The translations under genes were made by a program, and so were the position numbers. The notes beneath the pieces were generated by a model. It was not told the origin of the DNA. It was given only the letters and a program-made list of their open reading frames with translations, and did no database searches. 41,257 bases of DNA from Helicobacter bilis ATCC 51630 (GTDB lineage Bacteria; Campylobacterota; Campylobacteria; Campylobacterales; Helicobacteraceae): assembly GCF_000686565.1 (NCBI RefSeq), contig NZ_JMKW01000022.1, positions 1 to 41,257 of the forward strand, read 5' to 3'. This document shows, in pieces, positions 25,138 through 34,118 of the stretch (position 1 is its first letter; every line of letters starts with the position of its first letter).

Positions 25138-26412
25138 ATGTTACACAATCTTTTTACACGATTTCTGCAGAGTGTGGATTCTATCGCACGAAATAGGGCA
25201 TATATGCTACTTGGGGGCGTTTTTGTCCTACTTGTTACAAGTAGTATTTTCTACACAAAAGCAAATAGATTTGCCGATGTGGAGAGCCATATCCCAGCGA
25301 CAATTTTAGCCCTGCAATATGGCTATGATTTGGAGGGATATGGGCTAAGCTTTGTTGGTGCTAAGGGCATAGAGGATACTTATGGCAATGGGACATTAAG
25401 AATCTTAAATGAGGGGATTGTCCCAGATTCTTTTGGTCATTACAGATCAACCATAGGCGTGCAGGGCTTTTTCTATGCGTGGCTATATCAAACCCTTAAT
25501 CTCACAAGCTTTAAAGCTCTCTATTGGCTTAATGCCTTTTTGAGTGCAATGGCGTTACTTGTATGCTCAATTTTGCTAGGCAGAATTTTTGGCAGGGCGT
25601 TTGGGATTATCTTTTTTCTCTCGCTTTTTACAAGCGGTTGGGTGGCAAACTTTGGCGGAAGTCTTTACTTTAGTCTTACTTTTTGGATTCTCCCTGCAAT
25701 TATTGCTTTTAGCTTATATAGAATGGTAGCAACACAAAACAAACTCTCTAAAACCACACTCACTCTATTTTGCCTAGCCTATATGTTTGCCATAGCCCTG
25801 CGTGCAAGTATGAGTTATGAGTTTCTTACAAGCATTATTCTGTTTTCTCTTAGTCCATTTATTGTAAGCTTTATCTATGGGGTGCTTACAGGCTCTCAAA
25901 GCCCCTTTCTTAGTATGTCAGCAAAAAGAGCTTTCAAATATGGCTTAGGGCTTTTTATCCTTGCTTGTGTGGGGTTTTTGCTTACCTTTATAATCCATAC
26001 TTATATCCGCGGTGGTGGGGATTTATGGGCTGGACTTATGGATATTTATCACAATGACTTTTTACGCAGAATGACAGGTGGTAATCCTAAGGACTTTCAC
26101 CCTGTCTATGCTGATTCGTTTAATGCAAGTGCATTAGAAGTGATAAAAATTTATCTCACAGCAAACACAAAGCTTCTTATTCTTCTTTGCTTAAGTATTT
26201 TTGTATGTTTTGTGGAATCTAATAAAAGTTACAGAAACTTCTATATCGCCTTGCTTATATGCTTTGCCCTACCTGCAATAAGCTGGTTTGTGCTTGGCAA
26301 ATCGCATAGCTATATCCACAGACATTTTTGCTTTGTGTTATGGTATTTGGGCTCTTGGGCGAGTATTATCTATATCCCAATGCATTACTTTTATCGTAAG
26401 AAAATAGCATAA
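25138..26412 (+). CDS. Polytopic membrane protein, possible GT-C-type glycosyltransferase
   Basis: 424 aa with about nine to ten hydrophobic helices and a strong RBS (AAAGGAGC) 6 bp before the ATG. The first extracytoplasmic loop contains RFADVESHIPATILAL, a DxE-type acidic pair in the place where GT-C lipid-sugar glycosyltransferases carry catalytic acids. A second large loop lies at about 285-325 (YIRGGGDLWAGLMDIYHNDF). The family itself is not recognised. Its position after GtrA and a UGM-like enzyme suggests it attaches or polymerises a lipid-linked sugar on the outer face of the inner membrane; this is inference from fold and context only. The coding sequence ends in a basic tail (YRKKIA). 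Confidence 0.5.
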   Translation: MLHNLFTRFLQSVDSIARNRAYMLLGGVFVLLVTSSIFYTKANRFADVESHIPATILALQYGYDLEGYGLSFVGAKGIEDTYGNGTLRILNEGIVPDSFGHYRSTIGVQGFFYAWLYQTLNLTSFKALYWLNAFLSAMALLVCSILLGRIFGRAFGIIFFLSLFTSGWVANFGGSLYFSLTFWILPAIIAFSLYRMVATQNKLSKTTLTLFCLAYMFAIALRASMSYEFLTSIILFSLSPFIVSFIYGVLTGSQSPFLSMSAKRAFKYGLGLFILACVGFLLTFIIHTYIRGGGDLWAGLMDIYHNDFLRRMTGGNPKDFHPVYADSFNASALEVIKIYLTANTKLLILLCLSIFVCFVESNKSYRNFYIALLICFALPAISWFVLGKSHSYIHRHFCFVLWYLGSWASIIYIPMHYFYRKKIA

Positions 26413-26634
26413 TCTTTTCTTATTGGTTGAATATTGATATTGCATGTAGTAGCTGCCAACCCATAGAGACTAATTAAAAGTAGCTAAACATTCAGTAAAC
26501 CTTTTGAAAATAAATCACAAAACAAGTTCTTAATGCGTGTTTGTTTATATAACGCATTCTAAATTTTACATTAAATTACACATACACACTTTTTTATAGT
26601 AAAATACAAGCGAATATTCTATGTGAGGTGTTGT

Positions 26635-27135
26635 ATGCCATTTGTTGTGATTATTATGGGAAGTAAAAGTGATTGGAAGGTTATGCAGGAGTGCATTGCT
26701 ATTTTAAAAAAGTTTGAAATCCCTTTTGAAGTGCATATATCTTCAGCTCATAGGACACCAGAGAGGACAAGAGAGATTGTGCTGACTTCAGAAAAACGCG
26801 GGGCGGCGGTATTTATCGGGGCGGCGGGCATGGCAGCACACTTAGCAGGCGCTATTGCAGCACACACGCTAAAGCCTGTTATAGCAGTGCCACTTGCAGG
26901 TGGTGTGCTTGATGGTTTAGATGCGCTTTTATCAAGTGTGCAAATGCCACAAGCAGTCCCTGTCGCTACTATGAGTGTAGGCAAGGCTGGGGCGATTAAT
27001 GCTGCTTTTTTTACAGCACAGATTCTATCTCTTCTGCCACAATATCCAGATTTAGCACAGCTTCTTGTAAAAGAAAGAAAAGATCGTGCAAGTCAGCTAG
27101 AAAAAGATACACAAAGCATACAAAGTGAAATCTAA
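26635..27135 (+). CDS. purE: N5-carboxyaminoimidazole ribonucleotide mutase PurE
   Basis: 166 aa from the ATG at 26635 (MPFVVIIMGSKSDWKVMQE); a start four codons upstream is rejected because GAGGTG precedes the chosen ATG. Signatures: GSKSDW near residue 9, ISSAHRTPERT near 40, FIGAAGMAAHLAGAIAAHT, and VPLAGGVLDGLDALLSSVQMPQAVPVATMSVG. PurE moves the carboxyl group in de novo purine synthesis, normally together with PurK, which is not nearby. A -10-like TAAAAT lies about 30 bp upstream. The following conserved gene begins 22 bp after the stop and is probably co-transcribed. Confidence 0.96.
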   Translation: MPFVVIIMGSKSDWKVMQECIAILKKFEIPFEVHISSAHRTPERTREIVLTSEKRGAAVFIGAAGMAAHLAGAIAAHTLKPVIAVPLAGGVLDGLDALLSSVQMPQAVPVATMSVGKAGAINAAFFTAQILSLLPQYPDLAQLLVKERKDRASQLEKDTQSIQSEI

Positions 27136-27157
27136 AAGCTTATAAAAAGGGAAAGTT

Positions 27158-28150
27158 ATGGCAGAACAGGAGAAGTTGCAATTACAAGGCTTAAAGACAA
27201 TACGAGAAATGCAAGAAAGCATTCAAAATGAGAGTATGCAAAATGGTAATACAACAAGCAATTCTCTCGTAAAAGATAGTGAGCAAGACACACTTCGTGC
27301 GTATGTGAAAGAAACGCAAAAAATCCTTGATGGCGATATGGGTACTGAGAGTAGCACTCCAGATCTATCTCATGCAAAGACCATTAAAGAGAGTATGCAA
27401 GACTATTTAGATGAAAGTGATACTACAAAACCGCAAAAAACAATACAAGATTCTAAACAAACAATAGCCCAAAGCACACTCAAAGATAACAAAGCCACCA
27501 TAAATAGCCAAACTCAAGCTGCCACCCTGCAAGCAACAAAAACATTAGATTCTAACACGCCAGAAAAAGTAGAATCTCAAGGAAAATTAGATACTAAAGT
27601 AAAAACAGAAATTAAAGAAGAAATAGAATCTAAACAAGAAAAATATCAGCAAATAGTAAAAGCAAATGCAAACACAAAGCAAGAGACTTGGCTACTTTTA
27701 GATGAGTTTTTAAGGCTATCGGGTTTGGAGAAAGAGAAAGTAGCAGAGTTAATAAAAGATAAGACAATTAAGAGTAAGCAAGAAAATGGCAGAATCTATG
27801 TCGAAGCAAGCACAGGCACATCAGCCCTTATAAAAAAGGTGGAAAATCGCTTAGTTTCACTTGATATGAATGGCAACGCACTAGACCCCGTGTTTGTAGA
27901 GAAGACGATTGCTACTATTTTAGGCTTGCATGATAAGGTATTAAGCTCCAAAGATGAGACGATAGCAGCTTTTAAAAGTGAAAATAGCTTTCTAAAAGAA
28001 GCGCTTGTGTCTATGCAAGAAATCTATGATGATGATAAAAAGACCATAGAGATTCTAAGACAGCAACTACAAAAGACACAAGAAGAAGTGGAGTTTGTGA
28101 AACGAAAATACAAACTCATGTGGGGTAAAGTGAGTAATAGCACGACATGA
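27158..28150 (+). CDS. Conserved coiled-coil protein, DUF3972-like
   Basis: 330 aa. Residues 1-175 are hydrophilic and low in complexity (Lys, Gln, Ser, Thr, Glu), probably disordered. From about 180 a conserved domain begins: WLLLDEFLRLSGLEKEKVAELI, then KSKQENGRIYVEASTGTSAL, which looks like a small DNA- or partner-binding helix-turn-helix module. The end (residues 260-330) is a coiled coil (KSENSFLKEALVSMQEIYDD, then RQQLQKTQEEVEFVKRKYK). I recall similar proteins in Helicobacter and Campylobacter as DUF3972 of unknown function, but that recall is not checked. Following purE in the same direction, it is probably in one operon. Confidence 0.6.
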   Translation: MAEQEKLQLQGLKTIREMQESIQNESMQNGNTTSNSLVKDSEQDTLRAYVKETQKILDGDMGTESSTPDLSHAKTIKESMQDYLDESDTTKPQKTIQDSKQTIAQSTLKDNKATINSQTQAATLQATKTLDSNTPEKVESQGKLDTKVKTEIKEEIESKQEKYQQIVKANANTKQETWLLLDEFLRLSGLEKEKVAELIKDKTIKSKQENGRIYVEASTGTSALIKKVENRLVSLDMNGNALDPVFVEKTIATILGLHDKVLSSKDETIAAFKSENSFLKEALVSMQEIYDDDKKTIEILRQQLQKTQEEVEFVKRKYKLMWGKVSNSTT

Positions 28151-28290
28151 TGATTTGATATTCATGCCTATAAAATTATGGAATCTTAAAAAAGTAAAAA
28201 TTATTCGTTCTAATTTATGTTAAAGGGTAAAACATATTTTAAATATAAAAGCTAAGTTATAGAATCTTAAAGGTAATTGATGGTTTATGA

Positions 28291-28569
28291 AGTTTTTTAC
28301 ATAGATTCCATGAATTTAAAAACATAAAATTTATAGCTTGTGGTCTAAAAACAAGTGTAGTATTACCCCTAAAAGTAGCATTCGCCCAAAATGTTTGTAG
28401 CTTTAATAGAATCTCTGAAAATGTCAGCATAAAAATCCCTGTTAAAAAATATCGCTTAAAAAAGTGTAGCATAGCAAAAGATTATGAAGTTTTAATGCTT
28501 TGTGTATTGAAACTACCCTATGAAATTATAGAGTGTGTTATAATTCCAAGCGCAAGGATAAATGTGTAA
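28291..28569 (+). pseudogene. Remnant of an unrecognised gene
   Basis: An open plus-strand frame of 92 codons with normal codon use but no ATG, GTG or TTG near its start. It reads SFLHRFHEFKNIKFIACGLK, then TSVVLPLKVAFAQNVCSF and ends IECVIIPSARINV. A short ATG frame (28164-28220, MPIKLWNLKKVKIIRSN) just upstream could be its detached N-terminus. The opposite-strand ATG frame over the same bases has no RBS. The 970-bp gap between the coiled-coil gene and the Sel1 gene otherwise contains a TATAAT (28534-28539), the octamer array at 28645 and the repeat at 28907. Confidence 0.35.
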
Positions 28570-28644
28570 GGGTAAAGGAAAACTATGCGATTATACATTC
28601 TATTTTTATATCTATCTAGCAATCCACAAAAAACACTTAATCAC

Positions 28645-28740
28645 AAACACATAAACACATAAACACATAAACACATAAACACATAAACACATAAACACAT
28701 AAACACACAAACACACAAACACATAAACACACAAACACAT
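28645..28740 (+). repeat. Tandem octamer array (AAACACAT) x12
   Basis: Twelve contiguous 8-bp units. Nine read AAACACAT and three read AAACACAC (units 8, 9 and 11). An 8-bp unit changes the frame and the spacing with each gain or loss. A promoter-like TATAAT, an AAAGGAAAA RBS and an ATG at 28585 with 20 sense codons run into the array, where TAA stops all frames on the plus strand. The minus strand is free of stops within the array. Confidence 0.9.
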
Positions 28741-28906
28741 AAAAGCCTTGTATAAAGGGTTTTTAAAACTTTATTAATGTGTGTATGTTCTCATATTGCA
28801 AATAAAAAATAAACTTAAAAAATACTCACTCTTTTATAATTCCGTCTCAACTTTTTGTTTTAAGCTAAAAAAGGTTATACAAAAGGTTATACAAATTTTT
28901 TTTACA

Positions 28907-29122
28907 TATTAAAGTATGTTTTATGTGCTTAAAAGGCATATAAAACTACACAATAAAAGCTTATAAAATCCATTAAGTAGAGAATGCAAAAATTAAAGCA
29001 TTATTTGCTTATGTAATTTTAATTTGTATCAAAGTATTAATTAATTTGTAACGCTTTAAAAATGATTTTGTATCAAGTGTTTTATATACTTTGTAATTTG
29101 CAAAAGCATTATTTGTATTTTT
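28907..29122 (+). repeat. Long dispersed repeat, copy 1, upstream of the Sel1 gene
   Basis: This 216-bp stretch aligns along its length with 32489-32700, with an exact 36-bp core at 28998-29033. It ends right at the start of the Sel1-repeat gene, so it is probably the duplicated promoter and leader of that gene family. Confidence 0.7.
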
Positions 29123-29123
29123 T

Positions 29124-29807
29124 ATGCTTTTTTATCTATGCTATGCAAAAGATTCTAAAAATGAGTTAAGTGAGAGTGAGAGAAAAAATGCCATTGTAGC
29201 TTGTGCGAACTCGCATTTAGAATCTTGTGAAAAGCTTTTAAATGATAATCTACCAGACATACGCACCTGCAATGTCCGCACGGAATGTGAATTTAGCGGT
29301 TGGCTCTACATTCAAGTGCAAGAATACACACAATCACTCCCCTATCTCAAAAAAGCATGTGATAATAATCATAAAGAAGGTTGCGATAAACTAGGCTTTA
29401 GCTATCAGCGACTAAATAATTATAGAAAAGCAAAAAAATACTATAAAATCGCTTGTAATAAGGGCAGTATGAGTGGCTGCTATAATCTTGCTATGCTCTA
29501 TTATGATGGTTTAGGTGTGAGACATAGTTATGAAATGGCAAATACACTTTTTGAAAAAATCTGTGATAACAGAGAGGGGCTTGGCTGTCTGCAACTTGGC
29601 ATAGCCTATAAAGAGGGCTTAGGCGTGATACAAAATCAAGATAAGGCAAAAATGTATTTTGAAAAAGGGTGTTCTTTGAGTAATAATGAATCTTGCAATT
29701 TTCTTGATGAATATCAAGGTGATATGCGGGAAGAATATAATGAAGAAGAAGGTAGTAATAAAACCAAGAGTGATGAGAGTGTCGAATCTAAGCGTATTAA
29801 ATCATAA
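29124..29807 (+). CDS. Secreted Sel1-repeat (Hcp-like) cysteine-rich protein
   Basis: 227 aa. After a short hydrophobic start (MLFYLCYA) come paired-helix Sel1 repeats: QSLPYLKKACDNNHKEGCDKLG, KAKKYYKIACNKGSMSGCYNLAMLYYDGLGV, and MANTLFEKICDNREGLGCLQLGIAYKEGLGV. Cysteines spaced within repeats recall the H. pylori Hcp proteins, which are periplasmic or secreted. The hydrophobic leader is short; the frame is open further upstream (FAKALFVFF before the ATG) but without a start codon, so a better start may have been lost or a non-AUG codon used. The C-terminal 35 residues are acidic and low in complexity. No RBS is evident at the ATG, so expression is uncertain. Confidence 0.7.
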   Translation: MLFYLCYAKDSKNELSESERKNAIVACANSHLESCEKLLNDNLPDIRTCNVRTECEFSGWLYIQVQEYTQSLPYLKKACDNNHKEGCDKLGFSYQRLNNYRKAKKYYKIACNKGSMSGCYNLAMLYYDGLGVRHSYEMANTLFEKICDNREGLGCLQLGIAYKEGLGVIQNQDKAKMYFEKGCSLSNNESCNFLDEYQGDMREEYNEEEGSNKTKSDESVESKRIKS

Positions 29808-29980
29808 TTTTGTCATATTCGCAGGTAAATCAAAAGATTTGTTTGTGTAATTCTCTGAAAAAGGTGGGATGTCTTTTATGAAATCCCTATCAAAGTTCTT
29901 ACACTAGACATGATAACTACTAGATTATGAATTCCATACTTGGCTGATGTATAAGTACACCATATTTTTTAAAGAATCTG

Positions 29981-30229
29981 TTAGCTTGAAGTGGGGTAAG
30001 TCGCCACATAAATTTTATTATCAAGTAAGCCATCCTTTAGTAGTTGACCTATCTTTTCATCTTTGTAATATCGGACAACTATGTTAAGTATATCTGTGGA
30101 AGGGGGATTGATATTTGGAATTCTTGGTGCAATGTTGGATATTTGTTCTTTAGCTTTTTTTGTAAGGTTTCTGCAACAGATTTATTCCCTCTATCTTTCT
30201 GCTTAATCTTGCATCTATAAAATTTACAA
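29981..30229 (-). pseudogene. Frameshifted remnant of an unrecognised gene
   Basis: On the minus strand, downstream of the chemoreceptor gene, one frame reads YRCKIKQKDRGNKSVAETLQ and runs to a stop at 30079. A second frame, open over 30157-29981, reads STDILNIVVRYYKDEKIGQ, then LLKDGLLDNKIYVATYPTSS and stops at 29981. Together they look like one gene broken by a frameshift. No start codon survives. The rest of the 430-bp gap (29808-29980) shows only scattered short frames. Confidence 0.4.
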
Positions 30230-30233
30230 CCCC

Positions 30234-32259
30234 TTAAAACTTCTTCTTATTCACATCTTCTAGAATCTGCATAGCAACAGAATCTACTGCAAAGCTTATC
30301 TCTTGTGAATGATTTGCAATGCTTACATTTTGCTGTGTAATGCTTTCTAATTGCGTTATGGTTTCATTGATCTGGCTGATACCTTGGGCTTGTTCTTTGA
30401 TAGATTCTGCCATGTCATTTATGCTTTGAACGAGTATGTTTGTATTTGCTTCAATCTCGCCCAAAGATTTCTGCGTTCTCTCTGCTAGTTTTCTCACTTC
30501 ATCAGCAACGACTGCAAAGCCCCTACCATGCTCTCCTGCTCTTGCTGCTTCTATTGCTGCGTTAAGTGCTAGTAAATTAGTCTGATCTGCTATATCTCTA
30601 ATAATGCTTATTACATTTTTAATATCTTCGCTTTGCGTGATAACTTCGCCTGTTCTACTACTTACATTCTGCATTGATGAAGTGATTTGCTCTACTGCGG
30701 CGGCGGTTTGTTGTAAAGAGCTTGCTTGATGATTTGAGCTTTGTGAGAGTGTTTGCACCGATTCTTCTAAATCTTTTGATTTAGATTCTAACTCTTTTGC
30801 AAAGCCTTGACTTGTATGCAACATTTTTCGAATCTCTTCGCCCAAAGTGTTTGTAACGACTTCTACCCTACCACTTGCATTTTTCACCTCTGTTGTAAAG
30901 TCAAGCTGCGTAAAGCTGTCAAATACTCTTGTGATTTCATTTGCATCGCTACCAATTTTTTTCTCTAAATCATCTAGCATGTGGTTTAACACATTTTTTA
31001 ATTCATTAAGCTGTGGATTATGCGGTGTTTCTGTAATACGCGCTGTGAAATCACCAGATTCTATAATCCTTGCTGTTTCCACTGACTGGGCTACGGCTTT
31101 GGAATCTTGGTCTAGTCCTAGCTTTGTTTTCTCAATATTCTCATTGATCGCTTTGGCCATTACACCTAATTCATCAGTGGAAGAAATATCAATGGTTTGT
31201 GTATTTTTACTCTCGTGATTCAAAAATGCAAAAAAGTTAATCAACCCTTTTTGAATCTTATCGATAGGGCGTAAGAAAAAGCTAACAAGTCCAAAAATGA
31301 CTGCACTCGCAAGTAATGCAAAAAGTATCCCTATGCCCACTTGCACATATCCCTGCCTTTTGATAGGTGCTTCTATATCATCAAGTGTTTCAAAACTACA
31401 CAAAGTATATAGTGAAGATGTTTTATCATGCGAAGTTTTACATTGTGCAAGTCTTGTAATGCCCTTATCTTTAATCTCAAATGCCTCAAAATCACCTGTC
31501 TTTGCAGACCATTGTGCTACTTCATCAAATATCGCATTCTTCTTCATAATGATTTCTGTATCAGTCGCAAGATATGGGATATTTTTATCATCAAGCACAA
31601 AGATGGTGCTATCGTTTTTCTCATGCAAAAAGGTAAAGTAATCCTGCAAAGTAGATAATAAAATATCGACACCAACGACTGCTACAACCTTACCATTTTT
31701 GACAACCGGATAGGCATAGCTCATATTTGGTTTGCCAGTTACAGAATCTTCATATACTTCAGTTTGATAAAGACCATTTTTCGCAACTGCCCCGATATAC
31801 CAAGGACGCTGCGTGGCATTGTAATTAGGCATTGTAATTATTTGTATATTTACCCCCACGCATTCCGTATGGCAAACCTTGCTTATCAGTCCCCTCTTCA
31901 GATTCTACAATAGCTCCACTAGGAAAACCTACATAAGAATTTAGTGCACCAGTTGATTGTCTATGTGTTTGCAAGAAAGCACCAATCGCCCTTATAGCAA
32001 CATCCTCATCTTCAAACATGCTTGATGGTAAAGACTTAATAGAATTTGCCAGACCCTCTAGAGCGGTAGAATACTTTTGATTAGAATCTTGCAAGATCAA
32101 ATCTACAATACGCAATTCATTTGCTTGTGATGATATTGTGTGTTCCATAGATTTGCTTTTTTGCATAGCCATAGTAATTATGCTTAAAGTAATAATGCCA
32201 AACATAATAACCGCTACTGCAATGAGTGCAACTTTTGTCTTAATGCTCATCTGCCTCAT
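30234..32259 (-). pseudogene. Methyl-accepting chemotaxis protein split by a 13-bp duplication
   Basis: The start at 32259 (MRQMSIKTKVALIAVAVIMFG) has a GGGAGA RBS and a first transmembrane helix. A periplasmic CACHE-type sensor follows, with the signature [17 protein letters not shown], then TM2 (about 200 residues after the break: [20 protein letters not shown]), HAMP ([14 protein letters not shown]) and the signalling hairpin tip ([21 protein letters not shown]). The frame breaks at the tandem 13-mer 31815-31840: the first part ends YTNNYNA-stop, and a second frame from a GTG at 31859 continues. Deleting one copy of the 13-mer gives a continuous 670-codon gene (2013 bp) reading [17 protein letters not shown]. 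Without slippage or repair the receptor lacks its signalling part. The ligand is unknown. Confidence 0.9.
31815..31840. repeat. Exact 13-bp tandem duplication in the chemoreceptor gene
   Basis: GGCATTGTAATTA occurs at 31815-31827 and again at 31828-31840 with no spacer. Because 13 is not a multiple of three, it frameshifts the gene. Confidence 0.95.
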
Positions 32260-32488
32260 AGGTTCTCCCTTATTTAAGAATCTCATGCTACATACTACAA
32301 GATAATGAAAAATTCCACACTACATTCTACACTGCCTTGTGTAGTGAATGTTAATTTAATGTAAAGTAAATTTGACATACGCGGAAATTATTACACATAA
32401 ATAATTAAAATTATGTTTATCTCATTAAAAAAATTTATATTTGAATATATTGTTATTTTTTAGTGTTACATTTTTATACTTTTTTGTT

Positions 32489-32700
32489 TATTAAAGTATG
32501 TCATGTGTGCTAACAGGCACATAAAATACATAATCAATTTTTTAAATATTATTAAGTAAAGAATGCAAAGTATAAGGCATTATTTGCTTATGTAATTTTA
32601 ATTTGTATCAAAATACTCACAAGTTTAGTGCTTTAAAAATAATTTTATACCAAATATCATAGACGCTTTGTGTTTTGCATAAGCATTATTTATATTTGTA
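32489..32700 (+). repeat. Long dispersed repeat, copy 2
   Basis: About 212 bp similar to 28907-29122, sharing an exact 36-bp core at 32577-32612. No Sel1 gene follows this copy; a short AACAACA/TGTTGTT dyad occurs just beyond, near 32702-32724. Confidence 0.7.
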
Positions 32701-32775
32701 ACAACACGCATAAACAATGTTGTTATGTAAAGGCTCTTAGTATGCAAATTAAGCAAGGTTGTAAGGACTATTGGC

Positions 32776-32939
32776 TATAATAGTATAATGTTATTTTGTG
32801 TTATAGCTAGGGTTAAGTGTTTTCAAATGTTTATTTGATTGATTTTATTAATAAGGTTTTAATTATGGAGTTAAACACAGATAACAACACGAAAAATAAA
32901 ACAAATAAGACAAAAGGCAAGGTCAGCAATAAGCAATAG
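32776..32939 (+). other. Possible small transcript with a 24-codon ORF
   Basis: Two TATAAT boxes (32776-32781 and 32784-32789) precede an AAGG and an ATG at 32865 that encodes a Lys/Asn/Thr-rich 24-aa peptide (MELNTDNNTKNKTNKTKGKV...), ending at 32939. This is weak evidence: the region is AT-rich and such boxes are frequent. The whole 1.27-kb gap between the chemoreceptor and the 33532 gene otherwise holds only the repeat at 32489 and the remnant at 33211; no tRNA was found. Confidence 0.25.
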
Positions 32940-33210
32940 TAACATAAATCTATCATTATTATCAACAAGATTCAACATATACATGTCACCACTATTTGTT
33001 GTTATGTCCTTTGTATCTAAGTAGTGCTTTAATTGAGTATGTAGCTTATATTGATAGTGTAAGTCATATCTATATAAAGTATAGTATTACAAGACAAGTA
33101 TTCTGTAAATACAAAAACAAGCTTTCTAATTTTCATAATATAGACTAGATATAAAGCACGAATAATAATAAAAAGAATTATAACAGAGTAAGCAACTTGT
33201 TAAAATTTCC

Positions 33211-33386
33211 TTAAAGTAGGGCTTTGTAGATGGTGACGGATTCGATAATTGCACTACCATTTCTCACTTTTACCAAGTATGTATTACAACTTTGACTTCA
33301 CACATTACAAATAGCCTTATGTCTTACTTTCCGTATTTTCACACTTAAGTTTGACTGATATATTGGTGGCGAGATTCTAATTATTG
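33211..33386 (-). pseudogene. Decayed gene end with internal stop
   Basis: On the minus strand one frame reads PPIYQSNLSVKIRKVRHKAI, then CNV, stop, SQSCNTYLVKVRNGSAIIES and VTIYKALL before a final TAA at 33211. A single TGA interrupts otherwise sensible sequence, and no start is present. It is probably the C-terminal debris of a gene I do not recognise. Confidence 0.3.
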
Positions 33387-33531
33387 CAGAAATTTAAATA
33401 TTTTTGTGATGGACAAGTCTATATGAGATTTACGCAAAATTAGATTCTCATAGCTACACCCATGTTGCAATCGTTCATTGTGGAATCTTAATTGCTTAAG
33501 CATGATTGATTTTTAATAAGGATATTATTTT

Positions 33532-34089
33532 ATGCTGCGATATATTGCATTATTTGGTATGATGATGTCTGCATTTGTATTAGCAGATACTTTTTTAGAT
33601 GAAGATAGCCAGTCGTTTCAAAAGAGTAAAGATGATCCTAGTATGCTTGTCTTTGTAACCTCTCATGTTATACCCATTACTCCAGAGTTTGTGCAAAATA
33701 CGCCTTATGGACGCATGATAGCTATTCCACAAGAAGCATTAAATCCGCAAAACAACACAAATATAGTAGCAAAAGGCATGTATAATCATGGCAACTACAC
33801 GATCTTTCGCTCCGATAACAACAACATTACTTTCTATCGTCATACACGCAATACGACAAGGCAATATACGCGTATGGCACCAAACATTTATAAGGTAACG
33901 CATTTTGCGGGGAGTTTTTATAAAGTTGAGCCTATGCCACCAAGAATAACGGCTTGTTCTCTCATCATTTCACGCACTTTTGAAGCACAAAAGACTTCAA
34001 GTCCGCAAGTTTTACTTGACTTAAATAATGTCCCAAATCAAGGTGTAGCAGATATTTTGCTTGAGTGTCCAAAGCCACCTGAATATTAG
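33532..34089 (+). CDS. Hypothetical secreted protein
   Basis: 185 aa. MLRYIALFGMMMSAFVLA is a signal peptide with cleavage before DTFLD. The mature part shows VFVTSHVIPITPEFVQNTPYGRMIAIP, a turn-rich central part (NHGNYTIFRSDNNNITFYRH) and two cysteines (ITACSLI near 143, LLECPKPP near 179) that could form a disulfide. AAGGA lies 11 bp before the ATG. I recognise no family. It is followed 30 bp later by the LysE-type exporter in the same direction, but they need not be functionally linked. Periplasmic location is the only secure inference. Confidence 0.6.
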   Translation: MLRYIALFGMMMSAFVLADTFLDEDSQSFQKSKDDPSMLVFVTSHVIPITPEFVQNTPYGRMIAIPQEALNPQNNTNIVAKGMYNHGNYTIFRSDNNNITFYRHTRNTTRQYTRMAPNIYKVTHFAGSFYKVEPMPPRITACSLIISRTFEAQKTSSPQVLLDLNNVPNQGVADILLECPKPPEY

Positions 34090-34118
34090 TTATCCATAAG
34101 ATTCTAAGGTTATAATGT

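Noticed and set aside
28257-28472. 71-codon minus-strand ORF
   Set aside because: No RBS; the opposite strand has a longer, more protein-like open frame over the same bases.
28645-28740. CRISPR-like array
   Set aside because: Units are contiguous 8-mers with no spacers, so this is a microsatellite.
28610-28747. Stop-free minus-strand frame through the octamer array (MCLCVYVF repeats)
   Set aside because: Openness follows simply from the repeat unit; there is no RBS and the product would be pure repeat.
30847-31641. Plus-strand ORFs over the chemoreceptor gene
   Set aside because: They lie antisense to clear HAMP and sensor-domain coding sequence, lack RBSs and have no recognisable content.
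31297-31859. Independent short receptor starting at the GTG at 31859
   Set aside because: It would lack the first membrane helix and part of the sensor; the single-copy 13-mer gives a perfect full-length gene, so this is the downstream half of a broken one.
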